Shown: piece by piece, positions 35,096 to 43,397 of the stretch | How the letters are laid out: each line of letters opens with the position of its first letter | Numbering within the stretch: position 1 is the stretch's first letter | Origin: Streptomyces sp. NBC_01306 | GTDB lineage: Bacteria; Actinomycetota; Actinomycetes; Streptomycetales; Streptomycetaceae | Direction of reading: 5' to 3' | DNA length: 64,000 nt | Assembly: GCF_026340465.1 (NCBI RefSeq) | Contig: NZ_JAPEPC010000001.1 | Span: 5,399,001-5,463,000 of the forward strand | Made by a program: the position numbers and the translations under genes | The notes under the pieces: generated by a model | What the model was told of the DNA's origin: nothing | Seen by the model: the letters and a program-made list of their open reading frames with translations, nothing else | Database searches by the model: none

Positions 35096-35109
35096 TAGAA
35101 CTGGTATCA
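35096..35109. promoter_or_regulatory. KstR-type box (motif A), ALDH promoter
   Basis: TAGAACTGGTATCA, one core mismatch (GTA), the same variant as at 24996. It is four bases from a motif B site. Confidence 0.6.
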
Positions 35110-35113
35110 GTTT

Positions 35114-35128
35114 CTGATACAGCGTCAG
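35114..35128. promoter_or_regulatory. motif B site at ALDH promoter
   Basis: CTGATA CAG CGTCAG within the longer dyad TTCTGAT...GCGTCAGAA, 28 bp before the ALDH start. Adjacent to the KstR-type box. Confidence 0.6.
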
Positions 35129-35155
35129 AAAGTGTCCCCCGGGAGGCAGTCAGTC

Positions 35156-36631
35156 ATGACCGAGCTTGTGGAACACCGGCAGCTCTTCATCGGCGGGGAG
35201 TGGGCGGAACCACTCGGCACCGACGTCATCGAAGTCGTCTCGCCCCACACCGAGCAGGTCATCGGGCGCGTGCCGCACGCCTCCGAGGCCGATGTGGACC
35301 GCGCTGTCGCCGTGGCGCGGCAGGCGTTCGACGAGGGCCCCTGGCCCCGGATGTCACTGGACGAGCGGATCGAGGTGATCACCCGGATCAAGGACGCGTT
35401 CGCCGTGCGGTACGAGGAGATCGCCCGGGTCATCAGCGCCCAGAACGGCACCCCGTACACATCGAGCACCATGGTCCAGGCGCTCGCCGCGATGATGGTG
35501 TGGGACGCGGCGATCACGACCGCCCGCGCCTTCCCGTACGAGGAGAGCCGGGACGGTGTCCTCGGCAAACTGCTCGTACGGCGTGAGCCGGTCGGGGTGG
35601 TGGCCGCGGTGGTCCCGTGGAACGTCCCGCAGTTCACGGCGGCCGCCAAGCTCGCCCCGGCGCTGCTCGCCGGCTGCCCCGCGATCCTGAAGGTCTCGCC
35701 GGAGACCCCGCTGGACGCCTATGTGCTCGCCGACATCGTCAGCGAGGCGGGGCTGCCGAAGGGGGTGCTGTCGATCCTCCCGGCCGACCGCGAAGTGAGC
35801 GAGTACCTCGTCGGGCACCCCGGCGTCGACAAGGTGTCGTTCACCGGCTCCGTCGCCGCGGGCAAGCGCGTGATGGAGGTCGCGGCGCGCAATCTGACCC
35901 GGGTGACCCTGGAGCTCGGCGGCAAGTCGGCGGCGATCATCCTGCCCGACGCGGACCTGGAATCGACGGTCGCGGGGATCGTGCCGTTCGCCTGGATGAT
36001 CAACGGGCAGGCGTGTGTCGCCCAGACCCGGATCCTGGTCCCGCGCAGCCGGTACGACGAGATCGCCGAGGCGTTCGCCGCCGCGGCGGGTGCGCTCAAG
36101 GTCGGCGATCCGCTGGACCCGGCGACCGAGGTCGGCCCGCTGGTGGCGCGCCGTCAGCAGCAGCGGTCACTGGACTACATCCGCATCGGCCAGGAGGAGG
36201 GCGCCAAGATCCTCACCGGCGGCGGCCGCCCGGCGGGCGCCCAGGCCGGCTGGTACGTCGAGCCGACCCTCTTCGGGGACGTCGACAACTCGATGCGGAT
36301 CGCCCGCGAGGAGATCTTCGGCCCGGTGATCTGCCTGCTGCCCTACGGTGACGAGGAGGAGGCGGTGAAGATCGCCAACGACTCCGATTACGGGCTCAGC
36401 GGCAGTGTGTGGACGGCGGACGTCGAGCACGGCATCGACATCGCACGCCGGGTCAGGACGGGCACGTACAGCGTGAACACCTTCAGTCTGGACATGCTCG
36501 GGCCGTTCGGCGGCTACAAGAACTCCGGCGTGGGAAGGGAGTTCGGGCCCGAGGGGTACGGCGAGTACTTCGAGCACAAGATGATCCATCTCCCCGCCGG
36601 GTACGAACCGGCAGCGGGCGAGGCGGAGTAA
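35156..36631 (+). CDS. NAD(P)+-dependent aldehyde dehydrogenase
   Basis: 491 aa, standard ALDH length. Catalytic Glu lies in VTLELGGKSAA and catalytic Cys in NGQACVAQTR; the NAD motif FTGSVAAGKRV and the C-terminal GPFGGYKNSGVGRE are intact. It oxidises an aldehyde to the acid, here probably the product of P450 or alcohol dehydrogenase action on a side chain. GGGAGG nine bases before ATG. The stop overlaps the ferredoxin start (TAATG), so the two are translationally coupled. Confidence 0.92.
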   Translation: MTELVEHRQLFIGGEWAEPLGTDVIEVVSPHTEQVIGRVPHASEADVDRAVAVARQAFDEGPWPRMSLDERIEVITRIKDAFAVRYEEIARVISAQNGTPYTSSTMVQALAAMMVWDAAITTARAFPYEESRDGVLGKLLVRREPVGVVAAVVPWNVPQFTAAAKLAPALLAGCPAILKVSPETPLDAYVLADIVSEAGLPKGVLSILPADREVSEYLVGHPGVDKVSFTGSVAAGKRVMEVAARNLTRVTLELGGKSAAIILPDADLESTVAGIVPFAWMINGQACVAQTRILVPRSRYDEIAEAFAAAAGALKVGDPLDPATEVGPLVARRQQQRSLDYIRIGQEEGAKILTGGGRPAGAQAGWYVEPTLFGDVDNSMRIAREEIFGPVICLLPYGDEEEAVKIANDSDYGLSGSVWTADVEHGIDIARRVRTGTYSVNTFSLDMLGPFGGYKNSGVGREFGPEGYGEYFEHKMIHLPAGYEPAAGEAE

Positions 36632-36864
36632 TGGGGGACCGCTGGCACGTGGAGGTCGACCGGTCCGTCTGCATCGGCTCCGGGATGTGTGTGAACCACG
36701 CACCGGACGGCTTCGCACTCGACTCCGCGCGCCAGTCCCACCCGCGCTCGCCGGAGACCGACGCGAGCGAGAAGGTACTGGCCGCTGCGGAGGGCTGCCC
36801 GGTCGAGGCGATCATGATCACGCTGCGGGAGAGCGGCGAGGCGGTCTTCCCGCCCGACGAGTAG
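36631..36864 (+). CDS. single-cluster (3Fe-4S) ferredoxin
   Basis: 77 aa. Cluster ligands follow C-I-G-S-G-M-C ... C-P-V-E-A, i.e. Cys-x5-Cys and a distal Cys-Pro; the usual second Cys of a 4Fe-4S motif is replaced, as in P450-partner 3Fe-4S ferredoxins. Acidic tail DDE-type (FPPDE). Coupled to the ALDH gene. Most likely donates electrons to the CYP125-like enzyme encoded 12 kb away in the same regulon. Confidence 0.9.
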   Translation: MGDRWHVEVDRSVCIGSGMCVNHAPDGFALDSARQSHPRSPETDASEKVLAAAEGCPVEAIMITLRESGEAVFPPDE

Positions 36865-36923
36865 TAACCGACGAGTAGTCACCCGATGAGCAGCCGTCCG
36901 ACGAGTGGCTGCCCGACGAGCAG
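36853..36923 (+). repeat. tandem copies of the ferredoxin 3' end
   Basis: Five imperfect copies of ccgacgag(t/c)(a/g)g occur. The first contains the last codons and stop of the ferredoxin gene (P-D-E-stop). Periods are about 14-16 bp. Confidence 0.8.
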
Positions 36924-36959
36924 GGCGACGGCGCGACCGCGCGACCGCGCGGACACGGC

Positions 36960-37577
36960 TCAGGCCGTGTCCGGGCCGGTCAGGTCGATCAGCCGGCAGA
37001 CCGTCTCGATGTCGATCTTCACCTGGGCGATCGACGCCCGCCCGGACAGCCAGGTGATCAGCGCGGAGTGCCAGGTGTGCTCGATGACCCGGACCGCTGA
37101 AAGCTGCTCGGGGGTGGGGTGTTCCAGGCCCATCGCGTCCAGGATGATCGCCGTCGTCAGACGGGAGACGGTGTCCACCTCGGGGCTGACGCTCCGGTCG
37201 GCGAAGGTCAGTGCCCGCACCATCGCGTCCGCCAGATGCGGCTCGCGCTGGAGCGCGCGGAAGGCACCCATGAGCGTCGACGCGACGCGCTCGGCGGGGG
37301 TGTCGCCCGCGGGAGGCCGCTTGCGGAGGGTGGTGTGCAGATGCTGGAGCTGGTCCTGCATGGTGGCGACCAGCAGATGGATCTTGGAGGGGAAGTACCG
37401 GTAGAGCGTGCCGAGCGCCACCGACGAGTCCTCGGCGACCTCGCGCATCTGCACCGCGTCGAAGCCGCCGCGGCCGGCCAGCTGGGCGCTCGCGTGCAGA
37501 ATCCTGCGGCGGCGCGCCTCCTGGCGCTCGGTCAGCGGTGGCGACGCCGGCTTGGCTTCCACAGTCATCTGTCCCAT
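36960..37577 (-). CDS. kstR: TetR-family repressor, KstR-like
   Basis: 205 aa. The HTH is RRRRILHASAQLAGRGGFDA ... QMREVAEDSSVALGTLYRYFPSK. Compared from memory with mycobacterial KstR the match is unusually close: AVQMR-VA---VA-GTLYRYFPSK-HLLV, F-D-S---EVD-V, and the C-terminal RVI---W-S-L--WL--RAS. KstR represses cholesterol catabolic genes and is released by 3-oxo-cholestenoyl-type CoA thioesters. KstR-type boxes occur throughout this window, including one 132 bp upstream of this gene, consistent with autoregulation. The name is by similarity; binding not tested. Start could also be the ATG at 37568. Confidence 0.85.
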   Translation of the reverse strand: MGQMTVEAKPASPPLTERQEARRRRILHASAQLAGRGGFDAVQMREVAEDSSVALGTLYRYFPSKIHLLVATMQDQLQHLHTTLRKRPPAGDTPAERVASTLMGAFRALQREPHLADAMVRALTFADRSVSPEVDTVSRLTTAIILDAMGLEHPTPEQLSAVRVIEHTWHSALITWLSGRASIAQVKIDIETVCRLIDLTGPDTA

Positions 37578-37708
37578 CCGATCCCGCCGTGGCGCGAATC
37601 ACCTGATCCGGCTGTTACGACGGAGCTACCTGCCGGTAGATTCGAAGCTCATTGAACGATCAAGTCTGGCTGAGTTCTTCCGGGGGCGCCCTCGGGCCCC
37701 AGGCTTGC

Positions 37709-37722
37709 GAGAACTTGTTCTA
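37709..37722. promoter_or_regulatory. KstR-type box (motif A) at kstR/GT promoter
   Basis: GAGAACTTGTTCTA: the core AGAAC-TT-GTTCT is a perfect palindrome; only the outermost base differs from TNNAACNNGTTNNA. Between the KstR-like gene and the glycosyltransferase operon. Confidence 0.7.
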
Positions 37723-37776
37723 GATTAGCGTGAGCGACTACGCTCCGCCGGGACTGCTGCGAGAAGGGGGCCGAGT

Positions 37777-39099
37777 GTGACCGCTGAGGCCATAGAAGCG
37801 GGCCCCCTTGCCGGTGGATCCGCCGCCGGTGCCCGGGGCCCGTTGCGTATCGCGTTCCTCACGTACAAGGGCAATCCTTTCTGCGGAGGCCAGGGCGTCT
37901 ACGTCCGGCACCTCTCACGGGAGCTGGCCCGGCTCGGCCACAGCGTCGAGGTGATCGGCGCCCAGCCCTTCCCGGTGCTGGACGAGGGCGTACCGCTCAC
38001 CGAGCTGCCCAGCCTCGACCTCTACCGCAGCCCGGACCCCTTCCGTACCCCGGGACGCGACGAGTACCGCGACTGGATCGACGCCGTCGAGGTGGGCACC
38101 ATGTGGACCGGCGGCTTCCCGGAGCCGCTGACGTTCTCGCTGCGCGCCCGGCGCCATCTCCTCGCCAGGCGCGGGGAGTTCGACGTCATCCACGACAACC
38201 AGACCCTCGGCTACGGGCTGCTCGGCGACCTCGGCGCGCCGCTGGTCACCACCGTCCACCACCCCATCACCGTCGACCGGCGGCTCGACCTGGCGGCAGC
38301 GGACGGCTGGCGCCGCCGCGCCTCCGTACGCCGCTGGTACGGCTTCACCCGGATGCAGAAGCGGGTCGCCCGCAGGCTCCCGTCCGTCCTCACCGTCTCC
38401 GGCTCCTCGCAGCAGGAGATCATCGAGGACCTCGGGGTGCGCGAGGACCGTATCCACGTCGTGCACATCGGCGCCGACACCGAACTCTGGGCGCCCGACC
38501 CGGCCGTGGCCGAGGTGCCCGGCCGGATCGTGACGACATCGAGCGCCGACGTACCGCTCAAGGGCCTGATCCATCTGGTCGAGGCGCTCGCCAAGCTCCG
38601 TACCGAGCACCCGGCCGCCCACCTCGTCGTCGTCGGCAGGCGCGCCGAGGACGGACCGGTCGCGCAGGCCATCGAGCGGTACGGACTCGACGGCGCGGTC
38701 CGGTTCGTCAAGGGCATCAGCGACGAGGAGCTGGTCGACCTGGTGCGCGGCGCGCAGATCGCCTGTGTGCCCTCGCTCTACGAAGGCTTCTCGCTGCCCG
38801 CGGCCGAGGCGATGGCCACCGGCACCCCGCTGGTCGCGACGACCGGCGGAGCCATCCCGGAGGTCACGGGCGCCGACGGCGAGACCTGCCTCGCGGTGCC
38901 CCCCGGCGACGCGGGCGCACTGGCGGGCGCCCTGTCCCGGCTGCTCGCCGACCCGGTCCTCCGCACCCGCCTCGGCGCGGCAGGGCGCGAACGCGTCCTG
39001 GCCCGCTTCACCTGGAAGCAGGCCGCCATCGGCACCGCGGAGCGCTACCGCGAAGCCATCGCTGCCCGCCGCCCTGGCGCTCCGTCCGTGCAGGCGTAG
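37777..39099 (+). CDS. glycosyltransferase family 4
   Basis: 440 aa GT-B enzyme. N-terminal acceptor domain begins RIAFLTYKGNPFCGGQGVYV with the glycine-rich loop GGQGVYVRHLSREL; the C-terminal domain has the nucleotide-sugar motif PSLYEGFSLPAAEAMATGTP (E-x7-E). It transfers a sugar from an NDP donor onto an unknown acceptor. First gene of a compact trio with a methyltransferase and a prenyltransferase-like protein. GTG start after AAGGGGGCC. Confidence 0.9.
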   Translation: MTAEAIEAGPLAGGSAAGARGPLRIAFLTYKGNPFCGGQGVYVRHLSRELARLGHSVEVIGAQPFPVLDEGVPLTELPSLDLYRSPDPFRTPGRDEYRDWIDAVEVGTMWTGGFPEPLTFSLRARRHLLARRGEFDVIHDNQTLGYGLLGDLGAPLVTTVHHPITVDRRLDLAAADGWRRRASVRRWYGFTRMQKRVARRLPSVLTVSGSSQQEIIEDLGVREDRIHVVHIGADTELWAPDPAVAEVPGRIVTTSSADVPLKGLIHLVEALAKLRTEHPAAHLVVVGRRAEDGPVAQAIERYGLDGAVRFVKGISDEELVDLVRGAQIACVPSLYEGFSLPAAEAMATGTPLVATTGGAIPEVTGADGETCLAVPPGDAGALAGALSRLLADPVLRTRLGAAGRERVLARFTWKQAAIGTAERYREAIAARRPGAPSVQA

Positions 39100-39141
39100 C
39101 CCGTACCCCTCCCATCCTCCTAGCGAAGAAGGCAGACCCCC

Positions 39142-39873
39142 GTGCTGACCGTGGACTTCTCCCGCTTCCCGCTTGCTCCGGGCGACCGTGTGCTCGACCT
39201 CGGCTGTGGCGCGGGCCGTCATGCCTTCGAGTGCTACCGGCGCGGTGCGCAGGTGGTGGCACTCGACCAGAACGGCGAGGAGATCCGCGAGGTCGCCAAG
39301 TGGTTCGCCGCCATGAAGGAGGAGGGTGAGGCCCCCGCGGGCGCCACCGCCACCGCCATGGAGGGCGACGCGCTCAACCTGCCGTTCCCCGACGCCTCCT
39401 TCGACGTCGTGATCATCTCCGAGGTCATGGAGCACATCCCGGACGACAAGGGCGTGCTCGCCGAGATGGTGCGGGTGCTGAAGCCCGGCGGCCGGATCGC
39501 GATCACCGTCCCCCGGTACGGACCCGAGAAGGTCTGCTGGGCGCTCTCCGACGCCTACCACGAGGTCGAGGGCGGCCACATCCGGATCTACAAGGCGGAC
39601 GAACTCCTCGGCAAGATCCGCGAGGCGGGGCTGCGCCCGTACGGCAGCCACCACGCGCACGCGCTGCACGCCCCGTACTGGTGGCTCAAGTGCGCGTTCG
39701 GCGTCGACAACGACAAGGCGCTGCCGGTCCGCGCCTACCACCAGCTGCTGGTCTGGGACATCATGAAGAAGCCGCTGGCGACCCGGCTCGCCGAGCGCGC
39801 GCTGAACCCGGTCGTCGGCAAGAGCTTCGTGGCGTACGCGACCAAGCCGCACACGCCGCGGGTGGGCGCGTGA
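39142..39873 (+). CDS. class I SAM-dependent methyltransferase
   Basis: 243 aa. Motif I VLDLGCGAGRHAFECYRRG, acidic residue in VVALDQNGEEI, motif II/III FDVVIISEVMEHIPDD (UbiE-like) and KPGGRIAITVPRYGPE. The middle region HIRIYKADELLGKIREAGL is usual in UbiE/COQ5-like small-molecule methyltransferases. GTG start. Its stop overlaps the next gene (GTGA). Confidence 0.9.
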   Translation: MLTVDFSRFPLAPGDRVLDLGCGAGRHAFECYRRGAQVVALDQNGEEIREVAKWFAAMKEEGEAPAGATATAMEGDALNLPFPDASFDVVIISEVMEHIPDDKGVLAEMVRVLKPGGRIAITVPRYGPEKVCWALSDAYHEVEGGHIRIYKADELLGKIREAGLRPYGSHHAHALHAPYWWLKCAFGVDNDKALPVRAYHQLLVWDIMKKPLATRLAERALNPVVGKSFVAYATKPHTPRVGA

Positions 39874-40949
39874 CCTCACCGGGCCGTACGGAACATCTGG
39901 TCCTGCCCGGAGTCCTCACCGCCGAGCAGGCAGCCCGCACGGTCGCCGGGATCCTCGCCGTCCAGCGCGAGGACGGCGCGATCCCGTGGTTCCGCGGGCA
40001 CCACCTCGACCCGTGGGACCACACCGAGGCGGCCATGGCGCTCGACGCCGCGGGCGAGCACGAGGCCGCGGAGCGCGCGTACGCCTGGCTCGCCCGGCAC
40101 CAGAACGAGGACGGCTCCTGGTACGCCGCCTACCAGGACGGCGACGCGGCCCGGATCACCGACCGGGGCCGGGAGACCAACTTCTGCGCGTACGTCGCGG
40201 TCGGCGTCTGGCACCACTATCTGGCCACCGGCGACGACACGTTCGCCGACCGGATGTGGCCCGTCGTGCGGGCCGCGGTCGAGTTCGTGCTCCAACTCCA
40301 GCAGCCGGGCGGCGAGATCGGCTGGAAGAGGGAGCCGGCCGAGGAGGGCGGGGCGGTCGTCGAGGACGCGCTGCTGACCGGTTCCTCGTCCGTCTACCAG
40401 GCGCTGCGCTGTGCGCTCGCGCTCGCCGACGAGCGCGAGGAGCCGCAGCCCGACTGGGAGTTGGCGACCGGCGCGCTGGGGCACGCGATCCGCAGCCACC
40501 CCGAGCGGTTCCTGGACAAGAGCCGCTACTCGATGGACTGGTACTACCCGGTGCTCGGCGGCGCGATCGGCGGAGCTGCGGCGAAGCAGCGGATCGACGC
40601 GGAGTGGGACCGCTTCGTCGTACCGGACCTCGGGGTGCGCTGTGTGCTGCCCAACAACTGGGTGACCGGTGGCGAGAGCTGTGAACTCGCCCTGACGCTC
40701 TGGGTGATGGGGGAGTCGGACCGGGCGCTGGAAATCCTCCAGTCGATCCGGCACCTGCGGGCGGACGACGGGATGTACTGGACGGGGTACGTGTTCGACG
40801 ACCGGGCACTGTGGCCGCCGGAACGCACCAGCTGGACGGCGGGATCGCTGCTGCTCGCGGTGGCCGCGCTCGGTGGGGACGAGGCGACCACCGCGGTCTT
40901 CGGCGCGGAGCGGCTGCCGGCCGGGCTCGAACCGGACTGCTGCCGCTGA
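39870..40949 (+). CDS. prenyltransferase/terpene cyclase-like alpha/alpha-barrel protein
   Basis: 359 aa, no signal peptide. It has an alpha/alpha6 toroid pattern with YAWLARHQNEDGSWYAAYQDG (QW-like motif), VQREDGAIPWF and GEIGWKREP. Squalene-hopene cyclase catalytic DxDDTA is absent. In other contexts such barrels also include glycosidases and uronyl hydrolases, so this may instead process the sugar added by the GT4. GTG start overlapping the methyltransferase stop by 4 bp, so an operon. Confidence 0.8.
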   Translation: MTSPGRTEHLVLPGVLTAEQAARTVAGILAVQREDGAIPWFRGHHLDPWDHTEAAMALDAAGEHEAAERAYAWLARHQNEDGSWYAAYQDGDAARITDRGRETNFCAYVAVGVWHHYLATGDDTFADRMWPVVRAAVEFVLQLQQPGGEIGWKREPAEEGGAVVEDALLTGSSSVYQALRCALALADEREEPQPDWELATGALGHAIRSHPERFLDKSRYSMDWYYPVLGGAIGGAAAKQRIDAEWDRFVVPDLGVRCVLPNNWVTGGESCELALTLWVMGESDRALEILQSIRHLRADDGMYWTGYVFDDRALWPPERTSWTAGSLLLAVAALGGDEATTAVFGAERLPAGLEPDCCR

Positions 40950-40980
40950 CGGTTGCGGCGCCGGCCGTGCGACCGGCGGC

Positions 40981-41271
40981 TCAGTGCCGGCGCACCCGGC
41001 CCGCGACGAGGTGGCCGATGAAGAGGTACACGACCGCCGCGAGGCCATAGCCTGCGACGACCCGGGCCCATGCCTCGTTGAAGGTGAACAGGTCGCGGGA
41101 CCAGCCGGCCAGCCAGTCGGCCGCGTGGTGCACGAAGGTCACCAGGTCATTGGCCCGGTTCGCCTCCAGGAGATACATCAGAATCCACAGGCCCAGGATG
41201 AAGGCCATGACATCGGCGATCACCATGATGGCTTTCGCCGCCGGGCTGCTTCCGCTCGAATATCTGGACAT
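40981..41271 (-). CDS. small integral membrane protein, 96 aa
   Basis: Two hydrophobic segments (about residues 13-38, AIMVIADVMAFILGLWILMYLL, shown over 20 in the gene; and 70-92, VVAGYGLAAVVYLFIGHLVAG). The loop between is amphipathic with several Trp/His (HHAADWLAGWSRDLF). Widely present in streptomycetes as an unnamed family, to my recollection. Weak ribosome binding site. Confidence 0.7.
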   Translation of the reverse strand: MSRYSSGSSPAAKAIMVIADVMAFILGLWILMYLLEANRANDLVTFVHHAADWLAGWSRDLFTFNEAWARVVAGYGLAAVVYLFIGHLVAGRVRRH

Positions 41272-41367
41272 GGTCGAACGTGTTGCCGCTTGTGCGTGCG
41301 TGAAACCCCCTGGCGCGTGAAACCCCCGGCGCGCCCCAGGTACCGCCAGGGCTCCTAGGGTGGGGCC

Positions 41368-42144
41368 ATGACGCTACTGGGGCATGACCGCTACTGCGAC
41401 GAACTGCTGCGGCAGACCGACCTGTTCGGGGCGGCGCTGGCCGGAGCCGACCTGACGGCGACGGTGTCGACCTGCCCGGAGTGGAGCCTGGGGGAGCTGA
41501 CCCGTCATGTGGGCCGCGCGCAGCGCTGGGCCGAGACGATCGTACGGACGAAGGCCACCGAGGCGGTTCCGCCCGAACAGGTGCCGGACAGCGCCGGTCC
41601 GGGCGACGATGACCCCGATGCCCTGAGCGACTGGCTGGCCGCGGGCGCCGCGCGGCTCGCGGCGACGCTGCGGGCGGCGGGTCCGGACGCCGAGGTCTGG
41701 ACGTGGGCGGCCGATCAGCGCACCGGGTTCTGGGCGCGCCGGATGGTCCACGAGACGGCGGTCCACCGGGCGGACGCGGCTCTGACGGCCGGTGTGCCGT
41801 TCGAGGTGGAGGCGGACGTGGCCGCGGACGCCATCGACGAGTGGCTGGACATCCTCGTCTTCGCCCAGGCGTCCGGCGACAAGAGCGTGGCCGACCTGCG
41901 GGGAGCGGGCCGGTCGATCCATCTGCATGCCACGGACGCAGCCGGTGCGGAGTGGCTGATCGAGTTCGGTGACGACGGGTTCACCTGGCGCCGGGCGCAC
42001 GAGAAGGCGACGGTGGCGCTGCGGGGTCCGCTGACCGACGTGCTCCAGGTCTTCTACCGGCGGCTGCCCGCCGGGAGTGACCGGGTGGAGGTGCTGGGGG
42101 ACCGGGAGCTGCTGGACTTCTGGCTGGAGCGGGCTTCGTTCTAG
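41368..42144 (+). CDS. maleylpyruvate isomerase family mycothiol-dependent enzyme
   Basis: 258 aa. N-terminal DinB/MDMPI-type four-helix bundle with PEWSLGELTRHVGRAQRWAE and a metal-binding His in MVHETAVHRADA, followed by the SCP2-like C-terminal MDMPI_C domain (WLIEFGDDGFTWRR). Proteins of this family use mycothiol as cofactor for isomerisation or S-transfer. Substrate unknown. The gene is single. Confidence 0.88.
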   Translation: MTLLGHDRYCDELLRQTDLFGAALAGADLTATVSTCPEWSLGELTRHVGRAQRWAETIVRTKATEAVPPEQVPDSAGPGDDDPDALSDWLAAGAARLAATLRAAGPDAEVWTWAADQRTGFWARRMVHETAVHRADAALTAGVPFEVEADVAADAIDEWLDILVFAQASGDKSVADLRGAGRSIHLHATDAAGAEWLIEFGDDGFTWRRAHEKATVALRGPLTDVLQVFYRRLPAGSDRVEVLGDRELLDFWLERASF

Positions 42145-42239
42145 GGCCTTTCGTTATGGATCACCTCGCCAGTCCCGGCCGCCCCTGTCCGGCTGTCCCG
42201 TCCCCGGCGGGGCAGCCGGTGCGGGACAGCCGGTGCGGC

Positions 42240-43250
42240 TCAGGTGGTCAGCTCTGCCAGCACCCGTAGCGTCGTCGGGTCCGGAGCCGTCACCAGCAGG
42301 TCCGTCACCGGGCCCTTGCGCCACAACTCCAGTCGCTCGGCTATCCGTTGGCGTGGACCCACCAGCGAGATCTCGTCGGCGAACGCGTCCGGAACCGCAA
42401 GCACCGCCTCCTCCTTGCGGCCCGCGAGGAACAGCTCCTGGATCCGCTGGGCCTCCGCCTCGAACCCCATCCGCGCCATCAGGTCCGCGTGGAAGTTGCG
42501 GGCCGCGTGACCCATGCCGCCGATGTAGAAGCCGAGCATCGCCTTCACCGGGAGCAGGCCGTCGGCCACGCTGTCGCAGACGTGCGCACGGACCATCGGC
42601 GCGATCATGAAGTCCTCGGGGAGACCGGAGAGCGACGCCTCGTAGACGTCGACGCGGGTCGGCGACCAGTACAGGGGGAGCCAGCCGTCCGCGATACGGG
42701 TGGTCTGGGCGATGTTCTTCGGCCCCTCGGCCCCCAGCAGGATGGGCAGTTCGGCCCGCAGCGGATGGGTGATCGGCTTGAGCGGCTTGCCGATGCCGGT
42801 GCCGTCCGCACCCCGGTACGGGTGCGCGTGGAAGCGCCCGTCCAGCTCGACCGGGGCCTCCCGCCTGAGGACCTGGCGGATGACGTCGACGTACTCACGG
42901 GTCGCGGTGAGCGGACTGCTGGGGAACGGGCGTCCGTACCAGCCCTCCACCACCTGTGGGCCCGAAAGCCCGAGCCCCAGCATCATCCGGCCGCCGGAGA
43001 GGTGGTCCAGGGTGAGTGCGTGCATCGCGGTGGCGGTGGGGGTGCGGGCCGCCATCTGGACGATCGCGGTACCCAGCCGGATACGAGAGGTGTGCGCCGC
43101 GATCCAGGTCAGCGGGGTGAAGGCGTCGGAGCCCCAGGCCTCGGAGGTCCAGACGGAGGCGTAGCCCAGGCGCTCGGCCTCCTGGGCCAGTTCGAGATGA
43201 CCGGGGGTCGGCCCGCGGCCCCAGTAGCCGAGGGCGAGTCCTAGACGCAT
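42240..43250 (-). CDS. LLM-class F420-dependent oxidoreductase
   Basis: 336 aa TIM barrel of the luciferase-like family. Recognisable parts are MRLGLALGYWGRGP, SVWTSEAWGSDAFTPL, RIRLGTAIVQMAARTPT and GLGLSGPQVVEGWYG, typical of F420-specific members. A motif B site lies 27-41 bp upstream, which links it to the catabolic regulon; an F420 oxidoreductase is also found in the mycobacterial KstR regulon. RBS GGGAGG seven bases before ATG. Confidence 0.88.
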   Translation of the reverse strand: MRLGLALGYWGRGPTPGHLELAQEAERLGYASVWTSEAWGSDAFTPLTWIAAHTSRIRLGTAIVQMAARTPTATAMHALTLDHLSGGRMMLGLGLSGPQVVEGWYGRPFPSSPLTATREYVDVIRQVLRREAPVELDGRFHAHPYRGADGTGIGKPLKPITHPLRAELPILLGAEGPKNIAQTTRIADGWLPLYWSPTRVDVYEASLSGLPEDFMIAPMVRAHVCDSVADGLLPVKAMLGFYIGGMGHAARNFHADLMARMGFEAEAQRIQELFLAGRKEEAVLAVPDAFADEISLVGPRQRIAERLELWRKGPVTDLLVTAPDPTTLRVLAELTT

Positions 43251-43276
43251 CGTAAAGCCTCCCGGTCGTACGACAA

Positions 43277-43291
43277 CTGACACATCGTCAG
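43277..43291. promoter_or_regulatory. motif B site at F420 oxidoreductase promoter
   Basis: CTGACA CAT CGTCAG; a second, overlapping half-site pair (GTGACATCGTCAGG) follows at 43292-43305. No KstR-type box is visible here. Confidence 0.6.
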
Positions 43292-43320
43292 GTGACATCG
43301 TCAGGCGACTGTAAACGCAA

Positions 43321-43349
43321 CGGCCCCCGCCCGGAAGGGGCGGGGGCCG
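43321..43349 (-). terminator. GC-rich terminator hairpin
   Basis: Perfect arms cggcccccgccc / gggcgggggccg with a 5-nt loop. Lies between the promoter of the F420 oxidoreductase and the palindromic element, and probably ends transcription from the upstream minus-strand gene. Confidence 0.65.
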
Positions 43350-43397
43350 TGCGGCATCGGGCCTGAACGTGACGTTGTCGGGCCTGAACGAGAGCTG

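Noticed and set aside
41274..41287. TCGAACGTGTTGCC, close to the KstR consensus
   Set aside because: It matches 13 of 14 positions but sits at the start codon of an unrelated small membrane protein gene and has no motif B partner; I treat it as chance.
42145..42239. agggcctttcgttatggatca, like the edge of an insertion sequence
   Set aside because: No partner inverted repeat, target duplication or transposase remnant was found.
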